From Candidatus Nitrospira allomarina (GTDB lineage: Bacteria; Nitrospirota; Nitrospiria; Nitrospirales; UBA8639), in assembly GCF_032050975.1 (NCBI RefSeq), contig NZ_CP116967.1:2911001-2975000 (forward strand): a stretch of DNA of 64,000 nucleotides. The letters run 5' to 3'. Position numbers and translations under genes: made by a program. Positions within the stretch are counted from its first letter, which is position 1; each line of letters opens with the position of its first letter. Of this stretch, positions 17,745 to 29,621 are shown in pieces. The notes beneath the pieces are model-generated. The model saw only the letters and a list, made by a program, of their open reading frames with translations. It was not told where the DNA came from and did no database searches.

Positions 17745-18056
17745 TTACACGTCGAAGGAGTCGGTTTTGACGGCTTGTTTGGTGGCATCCACAGCGGAGT
17801 TGACTCGAGTAGCCGCCTGTTTCATGGTTTTTTTGGCCTCTTCAGACCAGGCATGCACAGCCTCTTTCGTTTGAGAAGCCATATCTGAAAATTCGTCCTG
17901 TGCGGTTTTCGCACCTCGTGCCAATCGGTCGCGCACGTGAGTCCCTGCCTCAGGGGTCAAGAGTATGGCGCTACCGGCGCCCAATAGAAATCCTGCAATG
18001 AAGACAAATGTATTCACCCAACATGAGTCGCCTTGCGTCGTATGCTCATCCATCAT
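17745..18056 (-). CDS. YtxH-like membrane-anchored stress protein
   Basis: The 103-residue protein has one N-terminal membrane helix (FVFIAGFLLGAGSAILLTPEAG), whose end LLxPxxG is the YtxH signature, followed by an amphipathic, Ala/Lys/Glu-rich helix of about 65 residues likely to form a coiled coil. YtxH homologues are linked to general stress in Bacillus; no activity is known. A GGGAGG site stands 6 bases before the ATG. A second YtxH gene is at 29622. It is 33 bases downstream of the small gene that overlaps treY, so it may belong to the lapA-glgC-treY transcript. Confidence 0.7.
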   Translation of the reverse strand: MMDEHTTQGDSCWVNTFVFIAGFLLGAGSAILLTPEAGTHVRDRLARGAKTAQDEFSDMASQTKEAVHAWSEEAKKTMKQAATRVNSAVDATKQAVKTDSFDV

Positions 18057-18089
18057 GAAATTCCTCCCTCGTAATGCTGTGTTTAATTG

Positions 18090-18347
18090 TTATGAACGGT
18101 CCTCATAATTCTTCGATGAGGCCATTGCCATGATGGCTCCTCCCAAGAGAACTCCAGAGGCAAAGATAAGACTGTAGGATAAGCCCGTTCGGAGTTCAGG
18201 CCATGTGTCCAAAACCCGTTTCCATAGTGGGAGGTCTTCAGAAAAATGGACATGTCCCTCCCAGCCTAATCCTCCCTCCGGCGTGGACTGATCAGAGTAT
18301 GATTCTTGGTCCGCAGCGTGTGCCGTGTTCAACTTGCTCATAGTCAT
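18090..18347 (-). CDS. small single-pass membrane protein coupled to treY
   Basis: This 85-residue protein of no recognised family has a polar, acidic N-terminal half, then [14 protein letters not shown] and one hydrophobic helix ([21 protein letters not shown]) near the C-terminus. Its ATG overlaps the treY stop as ATGA (18344-18347), so translation is probably coupled to treY. A second in-frame ATG at 18341 is possible. The helix with GVLLGG resembles the anchor of YtxH-like proteins encoded next door. A membrane scaffold or stress role is a guess. Confidence 0.6.
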   Translation of the reverse strand: MTMSKLNTAHAADQESYSDQSTPEGGLGWEGHVHFSEDLPLWKRVLDTWPELRTGLSYSLIFASGVLLGGAIMAMASSKNYEDRS

Positions 18348-21250
18348 GAGGCGGGCTCCAATAGGGCAAAAGGAAAATGTTGAAAAAGCATTCCTAGGGG
18401 TAATCCTACCATGCTCGAGCCATTTTGTGGAGTGACAATTTCTTGGGTCAAAAGATTACGAAACGATTGTGTGGCGAATTCCGGAGGGAGCCGCATCGAA
18501 GTTTGTCTCCATATGGATTCGCCGAGCGGACTGATGGTCTGGTCGGGGATGAGAGTCGTTAACAGTCGTGGGAATATGACCAAACAGGTATGTGAGTGAT
18601 GGTGTCTCATGAATCCGCACACATGATGGGCCTGTTCCCCCTTGAATTCCAGGGGCAGATACGATCCTTCCAGAAACAGGTGGGGATGGTTCTTCCGAAT
18701 ATGAAGCGCGGTAGTGGTCAAATACATTTTGATCAGGCCGCTTTCCGCATCCTGTAATAACGTATGGACAAGGTCGAGAGGAGCAGTGGTCTGTTGCAAG
18801 TGTTGTAATTGGGACAGCCGTTGTTGTCTGAAGAGGTAATCCACGGGTTGTCGGTTGTCTGGATCGACCAGACTGAAATCCCAAAGCTCCGTGCCTTGAT
18901 AAAAATCGGGGACACCGGGAGCAAGGATTTTAATAAGGACCTGACTTAGAGAATTATAGATGCCATATTTGGCAATGCGTTGTTGAAAGGGGATGAAATC
19001 TTGAAGAAAGACATTTGAAGGCCTGAGAGAAAGAATGCGGGAAAGAAATTCCCCAACGGCGGCTTCCCAGGCTTCATCGGGGTTTAACCAGCTGGTGTTT
19101 ACTTTCGCTTCCCGTAAGGCTTTAACCATATACCCCTGCATGCGCCCCAAAAATTGAGGTTGAGCCGGTTCAGAGAGACCACCCAACGGCCAGGTGCCGA
19201 GCAGTGTCTGGTAAATCAAATATTCTTCATTCAAGCTCGGTGCCAGTTGATCATTAAGTCTTTGTTTGGCTTTTTTGTTCAGCCGGTTCCAGGTTCGAAG
19301 ATGCTGCCGCCATTCTTTGGGAATTTCCGACAATACATTGATTCGAGCCCGGACATCCTCGCTGCGTTTCGTGTCATGGGTGGATGTGGAGGAGAGACTT
19401 GCCGGCCATTGGATCGCCCGATCCTGCATGTATTGGTGAAATGTTGTAAGCGGGACCCCAAAGTGTTGCGGCTCGCCACCGACTTCATTGAGAGATGTGA
19501 GGCGGTTGTAACAATAGAAGGCGGTATCTTCAACGCCTTTCGCGGTGACCGGGCTGGTCGTTTGTTGGAATTTCATGACAAAGGGGCGAATCACCTCCCA
19601 ATCAAGATCCGGTGAATTCTGGGGAATTCTTAAGAGGAGATCGCGGATAAAATCGAAGACCAGGTTGCTGATGGCAGGATTGCGCCGTTTAGCTCGGGCC
19701 ACCGCTAGCCGAATATACACGCGATCACGATCCAGGACGCCTTCGAGAGGATCGGGTCCGATATATGTTCGATATACCGGGAAACAGGCAATGATTTCGC
19801 GGATCGCATGGATCAGACTATTAAGCGTAAAGTCCCGTGAGCGCCGGTTTCGCTCGGAGAGGACATTCAGCTGATGCCCCAAGGCATTGATTTCTCCCGA
19901 CATGGAACTGGTCATGATCAGGTTTTTGCAGTCGTAGATCAGATCGTCATAGTGGAGCGACTGTTTGATAAATCGGCTGTAGATCTGTTCGATCTGTCGT
20001 TGGTGGGTTTCCTGGATGAATAATTGATTGACGAGGGCAAGGTAGTCATATCCAGTTGTGCCATGGCACAGCCAATCGGAAGTGAGATGTTCCTCCGTAC
20101 CCAGAATTTTTTCAACGAGGAGATAGAGGGAGCGGCCTTGGGTGTCAGCCTGCACCTCCAAGTGTTCAGCCGCCCATTGTTGCCATTGGGCCAGAAAGGC
20201 TCTTGGATTATAAAGCCCGTCGACATGATCAATTCGCAGTCCATTCACGGCACCGGATGCTAATAATTCAAATATTTTTTGATGGGCCGCTTGGAAGACC
20301 TCCGGTTGCTCCATGCGAATGGCTGCCAATTGGTTGATGTCAAAAAACCGGCGATAATTTATTTCTTCAGCGGCGACCCGCCAATAGGCCAGACGATAGG
20401 CTTGGTGACTCACCAGGCGGTCGAGGACATCGAATGTGCGGGGAGAGTTCTTCATGCCATTCAGTAAGCGAATGTTCTCCAGCAGAAAATCGCGAATAGT
20501 TGAATTGTCGGCAATCACCGTGGAGAGGCGGCGGCGGATCACCTCTTTCTCCCGGTATCGTTCGGCAACCCGCTCGGCTTCCGTCTCGGTTCTGGCCGGT
20601 AAATGGGAAAGAGCGGTGATAATGCTTTGGTATTCATGCAAGTGCGGATCAGAATTTTCCAGGCTTTGGTCGAGAGTGTCTTGCCTGAATGTCAGAATGG
20701 TATTCCAGGTGCAGGGATCAATGGGCAGACGATTTTCATAGTAGGTGAGGAAAAAATGCCCGTCGTCATAGTGGAGGATGATTTCCTGGTTTTCGAGGAC
20801 AATGCCGTATTGATCTCCGAGAATAGGAAGAAGCACCTTGTTTTCTAATTCCGGTTTCACCGGTGTCCAGTCAATATCGAAAAATGTTGCGTAATGTGAG
20901 GAAGGACCATTTTCCAGGACATCCTGCCACCAAAGATTCGTCGACGCGGCTATCCCCATATGATTCGGGACAATGTCCAGTATCTGACCCATGCCATGTT
21001 GGTGAAGTGCTTGGATAAATGCCTGATAATCGACCTCCGTGCCGATCTCCGGATTTAATTCCGTGGGATCGACCACGTCGTATCCATGAGTGCTCCCTGG
21101 AGTGGCTTTCAGATAGGGAGAGGCGTAGCAGTCGGTAATGCCGAGTTGAGACAAATAAGGGAGGATGCGAGAGGCGTCCTGGAATGTGAATGACGCGTTA
21201 AACTGAAGCCGATAGGTCGAGAGCGGAATGTGCAGGGGCAGAGGAGTCAT
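18344..21250 (-). CDS. treY: malto-oligosyltrehalose synthase
   Basis: TreY (968 residues) is a GH13 enzyme that turns the reducing-end alpha-1,4 bond of maltodextrin into an alpha,alpha-1,1 bond. It opens with [16 protein letters not shown], the TreY hallmark. [10 protein letters not shown], the nucleophile loop [14 protein letters not shown], the acid/base Glu in LLVEKILG and [14 protein letters not shown] follow in order. A large all-helical insertion typical of the family accounts for the length. It starts 10 bases after glgC and its partner treZ is 4 kb away on the same strand, beyond glgB. Together they make trehalose from glycogen. Confidence 0.95.
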   Translation of the reverse strand: MTPLPLHIPLSTYRLQFNASFTFQDASRILPYLSQLGITDCYASPYLKATPGSTHGYDVVDPTELNPEIGTEVDYQAFIQALHQHGMGQILDIVPNHMGIAASTNLWWQDVLENGPSSHYATFFDIDWTPVKPELENKVLLPILGDQYGIVLENQEIILHYDDGHFFLTYYENRLPIDPCTWNTILTFRQDTLDQSLENSDPHLHEYQSIITALSHLPARTETEAERVAERYREKEVIRRRLSTVIADNSTIRDFLLENIRLLNGMKNSPRTFDVLDRLVSHQAYRLAYWRVAAEEINYRRFFDINQLAAIRMEQPEVFQAAHQKIFELLASGAVNGLRIDHVDGLYNPRAFLAQWQQWAAEHLEVQADTQGRSLYLLVEKILGTEEHLTSDWLCHGTTGYDYLALVNQLFIQETHQRQIEQIYSRFIKQSLHYDDLIYDCKNLIMTSSMSGEINALGHQLNVLSERNRRSRDFTLNSLIHAIREIIACFPVYRTYIGPDPLEGVLDRDRVYIRLAVARAKRRNPAISNLVFDFIRDLLLRIPQNSPDLDWEVIRPFVMKFQQTTSPVTAKGVEDTAFYCYNRLTSLNEVGGEPQHFGVPLTTFHQYMQDRAIQWPASLSSTSTHDTKRSEDVRARINVLSEIPKEWRQHLRTWNRLNKKAKQRLNDQLAPSLNEEYLIYQTLLGTWPLGGLSEPAQPQFLGRMQGYMVKALREAKVNTSWLNPDEAWEAAVGEFLSRILSLRPSNVFLQDFIPFQQRIAKYGIYNSLSQVLIKILAPGVPDFYQGTELWDFSLVDPDNRQPVDYLFRQQRLSQLQHLQQTTAPLDLVHTLLQDAESGLIKMYLTTTALHIRKNHPHLFLEGSYLPLEFKGEQAHHVCGFMRHHHSHTCLVIFPRLLTTLIPDQTISPLGESIWRQTSMRLPPEFATQSFRNLLTQEIVTPQNGSSMVGLPLGMLFQHFPFALLEPAS

Positions 21251-21260
21251 GCTCCCTCCT

Positions 21261-22553
21261 TTATGTTAAAGAGGAGGGTGAAGAATGGATGGCCCGTCCG
21301 CCATATGATTGCCCACGAGGAAAGAGAGTGAGGCCCAGCTTCCCGGCTGCGGATCGTCGACTGTCTCGTCCGTGTTTGTCGCCTAGTGTGGTTCCGGACG
21401 AGATAATGTTAAATCGGTCAACAATACAACGATGGAGATGGCAATGGGAGCCAATGAGTGTCCCATCAAGAATAATCGATTCTTCAATGGTACAGCCTTC
21501 TCCAATTCTGACATTGCGTCCAATAATGGAACGTTTCACCGTACTGTCTACGACGAGACTTCCTTGGCCGACCATGGCGTCATCCATGTGGGATCGGACC
21601 AGACTGGCAACGGGTTCAACGGACGCATCGGTCAGAATAGGCCATTTGACATTTCGTAAGTCAAGGATCGGTGACTCTCCCAATATATCCATATTCGCTT
21701 GCCAATAGGCCTCCAAAGTTCCCACATCGCGCCAGTACCCCCATTCTTCGTAAGGATGGATACCGGGAACCACATTTTCCATAAAGTCATAAGCGAGGAC
21801 CCGGTGAGATTTGATGAGCGACGGAATAATGTTCCTGCCAAAATCGTGCGTGCCAGCTTGACTGGCATCTTGTTCCAGGATTTTCACAAGAATGTCGGCA
21901 TTAAAAATATAATTTCCCATTGAACTAAACGCCATACCGGAATTTTCAGGCATGGGTTTGGGAGAGGCTGGCTTTTCCTCAAATCCGATAATTTGATGGT
22001 CGGCATTGACCTCGACAATTCCGAACCCCTTTGCTGCCTGAATCGGAACGGGAAGCGACGCGACGGTCACATCCGCTTCCTGGTCAAGATGAAATTGGAT
22101 CATCTGCCGCACATCCATACGGTAAATATGATCGGCTCCGAAGACGGCCACCAATCCTGGCGCAAAATCCTGGATAAGATTAATATTCTGATAGACGGCA
22201 TCCGCTGTCCCCTCATACCATTTGCCGCGTCCCTTCATCTGAGGAGGGACAACCGTAATAAAGTTTTGTCGGTTGGTGCCACCAAAGCGCCAGGCCCTTC
22301 TCAGGTGTTCAATCAAGGATTGTGAACGGTATTGCACCAAAACGTACATGGACTGGATGCCGGAATTAATAAAATTGCTGAGGACAAAATCGACAATACG
22401 ATAGGTGCCGGCAAAAGGCACGGATGGCTTACTCCGTTGTTCCGTTAACGGCATAAGCCGTTCCCCTTTGCCACCGGCCATGATCATGGCAAGGATTTTT
22501 TGTGGCGTCCGTTCGATAATTTTTTTGCGGCGAGGTCCGGAAGAGCTTTTCAT
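21261..22553 (-). CDS. glgC: glucose-1-phosphate adenylyltransferase
   Basis: GlgC (430 residues) makes ADP-glucose, the glucosyl donor for glycogen. The nucleotide loop is [15 protein letters not shown] (about residues 23-37). The [11 protein letters not shown] and [10 protein letters not shown] stretches, the glucose-1-P site FEEKP, and a left-handed helix C-terminal domain ([17 protein letters not shown]) all agree. The N-terminal RRKK segment is compatible with allosteric effector binding. It lies 6 bases after the lapA-like gene and 10 bases before treY, an arrangement tying ADP-glucose supply to trehalose synthesis. The glycogen synthase it should feed is not in the window. Confidence 0.94.
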   Translation of the reverse strand: MKSSSGPRRKKIIERTPQKILAMIMAGGKGERLMPLTEQRSKPSVPFAGTYRIVDFVLSNFINSGIQSMYVLVQYRSQSLIEHLRRAWRFGGTNRQNFITVVPPQMKGRGKWYEGTADAVYQNINLIQDFAPGLVAVFGADHIYRMDVRQMIQFHLDQEADVTVASLPVPIQAAKGFGIVEVNADHQIIGFEEKPASPKPMPENSGMAFSSMGNYIFNADILVKILEQDASQAGTHDFGRNIIPSLIKSHRVLAYDFMENVVPGIHPYEEWGYWRDVGTLEAYWQANMDILGESPILDLRNVKWPILTDASVEPVASLVRSHMDDAMVGQGSLVVDSTVKRSIIGRNVRIGEGCTIEESIILDGTLIGSHCHLHRCIVDRFNIISSGTTLGDKHGRDSRRSAAGKLGLTLFPRGQSYGGRAIHSSPSSLT

Positions 22554-22559
22554 ACAGAT

Positions 22560-22841
22560 TTAGGTGTTCGACGGAGGATGGGTGAACTGGGCGACGGATT
22601 GTTCCAGTGTCGCGATCGTTTTTTGTTGCTTGGCGATCAGGCGGATTTTTTTTATATAGATGGGCAATGCAGCCAGCAGGGTCAGGCCGACACCTAATGC
22701 CAAAGCTGAGAGCAATATCAAGGCCCGGGACCCTTGAATGGTCCAGGCGAAAAAGTTCAGAATAATAGGCTCGGAGTTTTGTATCGAAAAAGCAACCGCA
22801 AAGAACAACAGAAGCAGCAAGGCCAACAGTGCAGAATACAT
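22560..22841 (-). CDS. LapA-domain membrane protein
   Basis: This 93-residue protein has two transmembrane helices: ALLALLLLLFFAVAFSIQN and, after the short segment EPIILNFFAWTIQGS, ALILLSALALGVGLTLLAALP. A basic stretch and a short coiled coil (AKQQKTIATLEQSVAQ) follow. This is the LapA/DUF1049 (YciS) layout; in E. coli the family works with LapB in controlling LPS synthesis. No lapB is nearby. As first gene of the minus-strand lapA-glgC-treY run it may simply share the promoter in the divergent 56-bp gap to glgB. Confidence 0.72.
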   Translation of the reverse strand: MYSALLALLLLLFFAVAFSIQNSEPIILNFFAWTIQGSRALILLSALALGVGLTLLAALPIYIKKIRLIAKQQKTIATLEQSVAQFTHPPSNT

Positions 22842-22865
22842 AGTCCCTTTTGTTATGTTAGGATG

Positions 22866-22879
22866 GTGTTAATTAACAC
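22866..22879. promoter_or_regulatory. perfect 14-bp palindrome in the lapA/glgB divergent gap
   Basis: GTGTTAATTAACAC is a perfect inverted repeat. It is centred in the only 56 bases separating the lapA-like start (22841, minus) and the glgB ATG (22898, plus), and sits 19-32 bases upstream of glgB. Its position would let one dimeric regulator control both the glgC-treY run and glgB. The site is visible in the sequence; regulatory use is inference. Confidence 0.45.
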
Positions 22880-22897
22880 AGAAAGGAGTCATTGGCA

Positions 22898-25102
22898 ATG
22901 CCAACGCTCTCAAATCGTTTTCAACGTCTGGTTTCTGCCACTGAATGGGATCCGTTTTCAGTCTTGGGTCCTCATCGCGGGGAATCGACGGATTCTTCTG
23001 GTGTTTGCATCAGGGCTTTTCTGCCTGACGCTGCCGAAGTTGCGGTGCTTTCTGGCCACAATGGCAACACCCCTATTCCCATGAAGCTCGTGCATCCTGC
23101 TGGAGTCTTTGAAGCTCGATGGGAGGGGCATTCATTGGGCACGGGTTACCAATTTCGCATTGTCGATCGGCAGGGAAAAACCAGTCAACGTCACGACCCC
23201 TATGCGTTTCTTCCGCGTATTTCAGATTTTGATTTACATTTATTCGGTGAGGGCAAGCTTTATAAAGGCTATGAACAGCTTGGGGCGCAAGTTTGCACCC
23301 ATCAGGATGTTCAAGGGGTCAACTTTGCGGTGTGGGCACCCAATGCCAAACGGGTCAGCGTGGTCGGAGACTTCAATGAATGGGATGGGCGTCGGCATCC
23401 CATGAGAAGCCGGGGAGGTGGTGGCATTTGGGAGTTATTCATTCCGGATATGAATGATGGTGCGGTGTATAAATTCGAGATTTTACCGCAAAATGGGGAT
23501 GCGCCGTTTTTAAAAGCGGACCCGTATGCTTCCTCAGCTGAATTACGACCCAAAACGGCTTCTGTTGTCCGTGATCTTTCGGGATATGTATGGCGGGATG
23601 GGGAGTGGATAGCAGCCAGGCAAAATCGTGATCCCCTCGCTCAGCCTTGGTCCATCTATGAGGTGCACTTGGGATCCTGGAGACGTGTTCCAGAGGAAGG
23701 GTCTCGATGGCTGACCTACTCAGAATTATCGGAAACTCTCATTCCCTATGTGAAGGACATGGGGTTTACCCACATTGAGCTGATGCCGGTGACGGAACAT
23801 CCCTTTGACGGGTCTTGGGGGTATCAGGCCACGGGGTATTTTGCACCCACAAGGCGGTTTGGCACTCCTGCCGAGTTTATGGCTTTTGTGGATGCCTGTC
23901 ATCAGGCCGGAATCGGGGTCCTGATGGATTGGGCTCCTGCGCACTTTCCGGAAGATCCCCATGGCTTGGCCTGGTTTGATGGGACAAATTTGTATGACCA
24001 TTCGGACCCGCGGCTCGGATTTCATCCGGAATGGAATAGCCGAATTTTCAATTACGGTCGGACCGAAGTCAAAAACTTTCTGATCAATAGCGCACTCAGC
24101 TGGTTTGACCGGTATCACATTGATGGCCTTCGGGTGGATGCTGTGGCATCGATGCTCTATCTTGATTATGCCCGAAAATCCGGCGAATGGATTCCCAATA
24201 AATTCGGGGGCAGAGAGAATCTTGAAGCAGTGGAATTTTTGAAAGAGCTCAATACCGTGGCTCATCAGGAACATCCCGGCATTGTGATGATTGCCGAAGA
24301 ATCCACGGCATGGCCTGGGGTCTCCAAGCCGACTTATGTCGGAGGGTTGGGATTTACGTTTAAATGGAATATGGGGTGGATGCACGATACCCTGGATTAT
24401 TTTAGTCTGGATCCTATTTATCGGAGGTATCATCAACATAATGTGACCTTTGGATTAGTCTATGCCTTTACCGAAAACTTTGTCCTCCCGCTTTCTCATG
24501 ATGAAGTGGTCCATGGCAAGAAATCGCTTCTGGATAAAATGCCCGGGGACGAATGGCAGCGATTTGCGAATTTGCGGGCCTTGTATGGACACATGTGGGG
24601 GCATCCTGGAAAGAAAATGCTATTTATGGGATGCGAGATCGGCCAGTGGTGGGAATGGAACCATGATGATAGCCTGCAATGGCATCTACTTGAGTATGAT
24701 CGGCATCAGGGTCTCCAGCGTTATGTCGCTGATCTCAATCGATTATATGCTTCACAACCCGCGCTCCATCAAGTTGACTATGATTGGACGGGGTTCCAGT
24801 GGATCGATCTTCATGACAGTGATCATTCGACGCTCACGTATTTCAGGCGCGCAAAAGATCCTTCCGATATTGTGGTCTGTGCCCTGAACCTTACCCCTGT
24901 GCCTCGAGAAACATATCGAATGGGTGTGCCCACCGCCGGATATTATCGAGAGCTGTTGAACAGTGACTCTGAAGCGTACGGTGGAAGTAATATGGGGAAT
25001 TCTGGAGGTGTACAGGCCGAAGACATGCCTTGGCATGGCCAGCCGTTTTCTGTAGTGATTACCCTTCCGCCCTTAGCCGCAGTCTTCTTTAAGCCTGTGT
25101 AG
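22898..25102 (+). CDS. glgB: 1,4-alpha-glucan branching enzyme
   Basis: GlgB (734 residues) introduces alpha-1,6 branches into glycogen. The order is an N-terminal extra domain (N1, about 10-100), a CBM48 domain (about 110-215, [23 protein letters not shown]), the GH13 barrel with nucleophile Asp414 in LRVDAVASM and acid/base Glu467 in [21 protein letters not shown], and a C-terminal beta domain. The ATG at 22898, 9 bases after GAAAGGAG, is preferred over the TTG at 22892. Transcription is divergent from lapA-glgC-treY and convergent with treZ. Confidence 0.96.
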   Translation: MPTLSNRFQRLVSATEWDPFSVLGPHRGESTDSSGVCIRAFLPDAAEVAVLSGHNGNTPIPMKLVHPAGVFEARWEGHSLGTGYQFRIVDRQGKTSQRHDPYAFLPRISDFDLHLFGEGKLYKGYEQLGAQVCTHQDVQGVNFAVWAPNAKRVSVVGDFNEWDGRRHPMRSRGGGGIWELFIPDMNDGAVYKFEILPQNGDAPFLKADPYASSAELRPKTASVVRDLSGYVWRDGEWIAARQNRDPLAQPWSIYEVHLGSWRRVPEEGSRWLTYSELSETLIPYVKDMGFTHIELMPVTEHPFDGSWGYQATGYFAPTRRFGTPAEFMAFVDACHQAGIGVLMDWAPAHFPEDPHGLAWFDGTNLYDHSDPRLGFHPEWNSRIFNYGRTEVKNFLINSALSWFDRYHIDGLRVDAVASMLYLDYARKSGEWIPNKFGGRENLEAVEFLKELNTVAHQEHPGIVMIAEESTAWPGVSKPTYVGGLGFTFKWNMGWMHDTLDYFSLDPIYRRYHQHNVTFGLVYAFTENFVLPLSHDEVVHGKKSLLDKMPGDEWQRFANLRALYGHMWGHPGKKMLFMGCEIGQWWEWNHDDSLQWHLLEYDRHQGLQRYVADLNRLYASQPALHQVDYDWTGFQWIDLHDSDHSTLTYFRRAKDPSDIVVCALNLTPVPRETYRMGVPTAGYYRELLNSDSEAYGGSNMGNSGGVQAEDMPWHGQPFSVVITLPPLAAVFFKPV

Positions 25103-25247
25103 ATTTCCAAGACCTCTGTGGAATGGCTGTTCTTGCTCTTCCTTTTCGATCAGATTGGTATGGTGAGCCGACAACGACATTTATCATTCCGGACAGAGAG
25201 AAAGGGATCTTCATCCGTATGCTCGCCCTAATGGTCTTGACCTGAAC

Positions 25248-27125
25248 CTAGTCAGATTTCAGAAACACCCAGGCGGGATAGGGTGGAAGCTTGAGAGAGA
25301 CCTGCTCCACATTCTGAACGGGTAGGTGAGAGGGAGCCATGAGTTCTTCCCGATCGCCATCGGCGAAGGTTCCACTATCCAGGCGGGATTCCCAATTCCC
25401 TTTTGGAAGCTTGACCAAAGCTAAGGAGGCCTTGTGGTGAAACCCCAGGAGGACCAGTGCCTCTGGGCCCTGTTTAGCACGGCGATGAATAATCAGCAAT
25501 TGGCTTTTCGCATGTGACCCAATCTGGATTCTGTGTCCCTTCGCTCCGGTGCCTAATGCGGGAATAGATTTGCGCAGCTGAATCAACGCTTGGCACCACC
25601 GCGCGTGGGCGTGTTGTTGGGGATTGGTTTCAAGACAAGGACGAATGGTGGAACGATCGAAGGTCTCTTGAGCGTAGGGATCAGGAATGTCCGTCCATCC
25701 GAACGCGGCAAATTCCCTGGTTCTCCCCTGTCGGACGGCTTCAATTAACGCAGGATCCCCGTGGTCGATGAAATACAAAAAAGGAGCGGTTTCGCCGTAT
25801 TCTTCTCCCATAAATAAAAGAGGAAGATATGGTGAGAGCAGGACGGTGGCATTGGCGACTTTGAGGGCTTCAAAATTCACCAAGCGACTGAGTCGGTCTC
25901 CCTGTGCGCGGTTGCCGATTTGATCATGATTTTGGGCGCACACAACAAGTTGTGTTGGTGAGCAGGGTTTGAAGGAATTGCCATGTTTCCGTCGTCGATG
26001 TGGAGAATATTGTCCGGAATAGACCACCCCTTCCCGTATGGCCTTCCCCAGGTCTTTGAGTTGTCCAAAGTCTTCATAGTAGCCCTTACGCTCATTTGTG
26101 AGCAGGGCATGCAGGGCATGATGAAAGTCATCGCTCCATTGCCCGTCCAACCCATATCCCCCTCGTGAGAGAGGCGAAATGATGCGGACATCATTCAGAT
26201 CACTTTCGGCAATGACTTGAACCTGGCGCTCGAGTCGTTCTCCCTCCGTATGGACGGCTTCTCCAATGTCCTGAAGAAGATGCTTGGCGCTGAAGTCGAA
26301 GATGCCGTGAATCGCATCTAGGCGTAGCGCATCAATGTGGTATTCATGAATCCAATAGACCGCATTGCTGATCATGAAATGTCTGACAGCATCACTATCG
26401 GGTCCATCGTAGTTGAGGGCGCTCCCCCATGGGGTTTTATAGGTGTCGGTAAAGTACGGCCCAAAATCACCAAGGTAATTTCCTTCCGGACCCAGGTGGT
26501 TATAGACCACGTCCATGATCACCGCGAGACCGGCTGCATGACAGGCATTGACCAATCGCTTGAGGCCATCGGGTCCACCATAGTTGTTTTGCGGAGCAAA
26601 GAGAAAGGTTCCATCGTATCCCCAGTTTCTGGACCCAGGACATTGCGCCACCGGCATGAGTTCAATGGCGGTAATACCAATCCGGTCACGCAAATATGGC
26701 AGACGGCTGATGATGGCATCAAAGGTTCCGTCCTGGGTGAAGGTGCCGGTATGGAGCTCGTAAATGATGTATTGACCGAGGGGCAGGCCACGCCAAGCTG
26801 TATCCGTCCAGGAAAATGCCAGAGGATTAATAATTTCCGAGGGGCCGTGTACACCATCCGGTTGCGATCGGGAAGCCGGATCAGGGCGTTCAATGGTGTG
26901 ATTTAATACATATTGATAGCGGGTGCCTGGAGAAAGGTCTTGCACGGTGCCTTTCCAATATCCCAAAGATTCCTGACCAAGGGGGATCGCTTCACCGGTA
27001 CTTCCCATGATTTTGACGGCCACCGACTGGGCCTGGGGTGCCCACACCCGAAACTCCACAGATGAGGCGTCGATATACGAGGCGCCCAGGTCTAATTGCC
27101 ATCCTACTGCCTCTAATTTTTCCAA
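25248..27125 (-). CDS. treZ: malto-oligosyltrehalose trehalohydrolase
   Basis: TreZ (625 residues) releases trehalose from malto-oligosyltrehalose made by TreY. An N-terminal CBM48-like domain (VEFRVWAPQAQSVAVKI, about 24-40) precedes the GH13 barrel with DVVYNHLGPEGNYL, the nucleophile in ALRLDAIHGIFD, the acid/base in VIAESDLND, and CAQNHDQIGNR. A short beta domain ends in PYPAWVFLKSD. It is convergent with glgB and divergent from glgX. The 207-bp gap to glgX would hold both promoters, but I found no convincing boxes in it. Confidence 0.95.
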   Translation of the reverse strand: MEKLEAVGWQLDLGASYIDASSVEFRVWAPQAQSVAVKIMGSTGEAIPLGQESLGYWKGTVQDLSPGTRYQYVLNHTIERPDPASRSQPDGVHGPSEIINPLAFSWTDTAWRGLPLGQYIIYELHTGTFTQDGTFDAIISRLPYLRDRIGITAIELMPVAQCPGSRNWGYDGTFLFAPQNNYGGPDGLKRLVNACHAAGLAVIMDVVYNHLGPEGNYLGDFGPYFTDTYKTPWGSALNYDGPDSDAVRHFMISNAVYWIHEYHIDALRLDAIHGIFDFSAKHLLQDIGEAVHTEGERLERQVQVIAESDLNDVRIISPLSRGGYGLDGQWSDDFHHALHALLTNERKGYYEDFGQLKDLGKAIREGVVYSGQYSPHRRRKHGNSFKPCSPTQLVVCAQNHDQIGNRAQGDRLSRLVNFEALKVANATVLLSPYLPLLFMGEEYGETAPFLYFIDHGDPALIEAVRQGRTREFAAFGWTDIPDPYAQETFDRSTIRPCLETNPQQHAHARWCQALIQLRKSIPALGTGAKGHRIQIGSHAKSQLLIIHRRAKQGPEALVLLGFHHKASLALVKLPKGNWESRLDSGTFADGDREELMAPSHLPVQNVEQVSLKLPPYPAWVFLKSD

Positions 27126-27332
27126 AGGTGGTGCCTCCCGGCTGGTATTTTAGGATTAGTATTGTTGGCTGGTGGGGGATGGGATAAGTGAAAGTTTAAC
27201 AAAAATGCTGAAGAGCTGTATATGGAAGGTCAGAGGCGTCTGGCTAAGTTTGCCCCATTTTGAGATATGCTGTATTATCGTCCCCCGCTATTTCCGATAT
27301 CCGTAACCCGACATCCAGGAGAGCAGAATTTT

Positions 27333-29468
27333 ATGAGAATTTGGCCAGGTCGATCATATCCGCTCGGTGCCACATGGGATGGGCAAGGAGTCAATTTTGC
27401 GCTGTTTTCCGAAAATGCAACCGGTGTGGATCTTTGTCTGTTTGACAATGAACTTCAGGACCAGGAAACCCACCGGATTCCTATTGAAGAACGAACTGAT
27501 CAAGTCTGGCATGTGTATTTACCGGAGGTGCGTCCTGGCCAACTCTATGGATACCGGGTGCATGGGCCATATGAACCCGAGGCTGGGCACCGGTTTAATC
27601 CTGCCAAGCTTCTTATTGATCCGTATGCGAAATCCTTGACAGGTGTTGTGCGATGGTCCGATTCCATGTTTGGTTACCGTCTTGGCGACCCGGCAGGTGA
27701 CCTTTCATTCGATGACCGGAACAACGCGTCAAACATTCCCAAAGGGGTGGTCGTCGATCAGGCCTTTAGCTGGGGAGGAGACCAACGTCTGAATATCCCC
27801 TGGGAGCAGACGGTCATCTATGAAGTCCACGTCAAGGGAATGACGATGCGGCATCCGGATGTTCCTGAAGCATTGCGGGGAACCTATGCAGGCTTGGCGT
27901 CTCCGGCGATTCTCGAATATTTGCAATCGCTGGGGATTACCGCAGTGGAATTGTTGCCGGTTCACCATTTTGTGAATGATCTCTATTTGAAAGAAAAGGG
28001 CCTCACGAATTATTGGGGTTACAACTCCATCGGATATTTTGCACCTGATATCCGGTATTCGGCTTTCCCCGGTGGAGGAGAAAAGGTCGATGAGTTCAAA
28101 TCCATGGTCAGAAAACTTCATAGTTCCGGCATCGAAGTCATCCTTGATGTGGTCTATAACCATACCGGAGAAGGGAATCACTTCGGGCCGACGTTATCAT
28201 TCCGAGGGATTGATAACGCCTCCTATTATCGGGTGTCTCCGGACAATCCACGCTATTACATGGATTATACCGGCTGTGGAAATACGTTGAATGTCCGACA
28301 TCCCCGGACCTTGCAGTTGATCATGGACAGTTTGCGGTATTGGGTGAATGATATGCATGTGGATGGTTTCCGGTTTGACCTGGCATCCGCGCTCGCACGG
28401 GAATTACATGATGTGGATCGACTCAGCGCCTTTTTTGACATCATTCACCAGGATCCTGTGTTGTCACAGGTGAAGCTGATCGCCGAACCCTGGGATCTGG
28501 GGGAAGGGGGCTATCAGGTGGGAAACTTTCCTCCTGGGTGGGCCGAGTGGAATGGGAAATACCGTGATTCCATTCGCCGGTATTGGAAGGGTGATGGTGG
28601 GTTGCTTGGGGAAATCGCCAATCGTTGGTCCGGGAGCAGCGATCTCTACGGAGAAAGCGGGCGACAACCCTATGCCAGTATAAATTTTGTGACCGCTCAT
28701 GACGGATTTACCCTTCAGGATTTGGTGTCGTATGACCACAAGCATAATGAAGACAATCAGGAAGGGAATCGGGATGGAACCGATGATAATGATAGTTGGA
28801 ATTGCGGTGTGGAAGGCCCGACGGAGGATCCCGCGATTCAGGAATTGCGGGACCGGCAGGTCAGGAATTTTTTCGCGACCTTATTGTTATCCCAGGGAGT
28901 ACCCATGATCTGTGGCGGAGATGAGTTAGGTCGTACGCAACAGGGGAATAATAACGCCTATTGCCAGGATAACGAGTTGAGTTGGTTGAATTGGAACCTG
29001 ACGCGATCCCAACTCGGATTGCTGGACTTTGTGAAGATGCTCATTGCCATTAAAAAAACCCATCCGGTGTTTCAACGGCGAAGGTTTTTTCAAGGGCGCC
29101 GGATAGAAGATTCGGAAGTGAAGGATGTGGCCTGGTTCGGATCGCATGGAAAAGAAATGTCGCATGAAGATTGGCAGATGGGGCATCGAACCTTGGGAAT
29201 ACGGTTGGCCGGGGATGCCATTGTAGAGAAAGATAGTCAAGGACGACCGATTGTGGATGAGACGTTTTTAGTATTGATAAACGCCCATCATGAGGATGTG
29301 GACTTCATACTTCCTGCTCACACCAAGTCGGTGCGGTGGGAGTTGGAATTTGACACCGCTGTACCGCTTGACAAGAAAAATCCCAAGCATTCGAAATTAT
29401 TGAAAGGGGGACAACCCTATCATTTAATTTCTCGGGGGCTGGCCTTGTTCCGAACCCCGAAATCCTGA
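27333..29468 (+). CDS. glgX: glycogen debranching enzyme (isoamylase type)
   Basis: GlgX (711 residues) hydrolyses alpha-1,6 branch points of glycogen or limit dextrin. It has CBM48 ([20 protein letters not shown], about 19-38), a GH13_11 barrel with [12 protein letters not shown], nucleophile Asp in [11 protein letters not shown], acid/base Glu in [16 protein letters not shown], and [12 protein letters not shown]. The start is placed at the ATG 27333 (MRIWPG), preceded by AGGAGAG; the frame is open to a TTG-type start at 27267, but that segment looks unconserved. Its linear dextrins are substrates for MalQ and for TreY. Confidence 0.94.
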   Translation: MRIWPGRSYPLGATWDGQGVNFALFSENATGVDLCLFDNELQDQETHRIPIEERTDQVWHVYLPEVRPGQLYGYRVHGPYEPEAGHRFNPAKLLIDPYAKSLTGVVRWSDSMFGYRLGDPAGDLSFDDRNNASNIPKGVVVDQAFSWGGDQRLNIPWEQTVIYEVHVKGMTMRHPDVPEALRGTYAGLASPAILEYLQSLGITAVELLPVHHFVNDLYLKEKGLTNYWGYNSIGYFAPDIRYSAFPGGGEKVDEFKSMVRKLHSSGIEVILDVVYNHTGEGNHFGPTLSFRGIDNASYYRVSPDNPRYYMDYTGCGNTLNVRHPRTLQLIMDSLRYWVNDMHVDGFRFDLASALARELHDVDRLSAFFDIIHQDPVLSQVKLIAEPWDLGEGGYQVGNFPPGWAEWNGKYRDSIRRYWKGDGGLLGEIANRWSGSSDLYGESGRQPYASINFVTAHDGFTLQDLVSYDHKHNEDNQEGNRDGTDDNDSWNCGVEGPTEDPAIQELRDRQVRNFFATLLLSQGVPMICGGDELGRTQQGNNNAYCQDNELSWLNWNLTRSQLGLLDFVKMLIAIKKTHPVFQRRRFFQGRRIEDSEVKDVAWFGSHGKEMSHEDWQMGHRTLGIRLAGDAIVEKDSQGRPIVDETFLVLINAHHEDVDFILPAHTKSVRWELEFDTAVPLDKKNPKHSKLLKGGQPYHLISRGLALFRTPKS

Positions 29469-29621
29469 CGGACCTCGGTCATGGTCACCACCTCTTGAGC
29501 CCGATGTAACGCTGGTCCATAGGAATGACACAACCGCTATGCCCCAGGCTAGGGCAAAATGGGCAAGCGGAAAGGTCGACATTGGCCTTCAGGGGAAAAC
29601 GGCACATCTGGCCTCAGTCCG

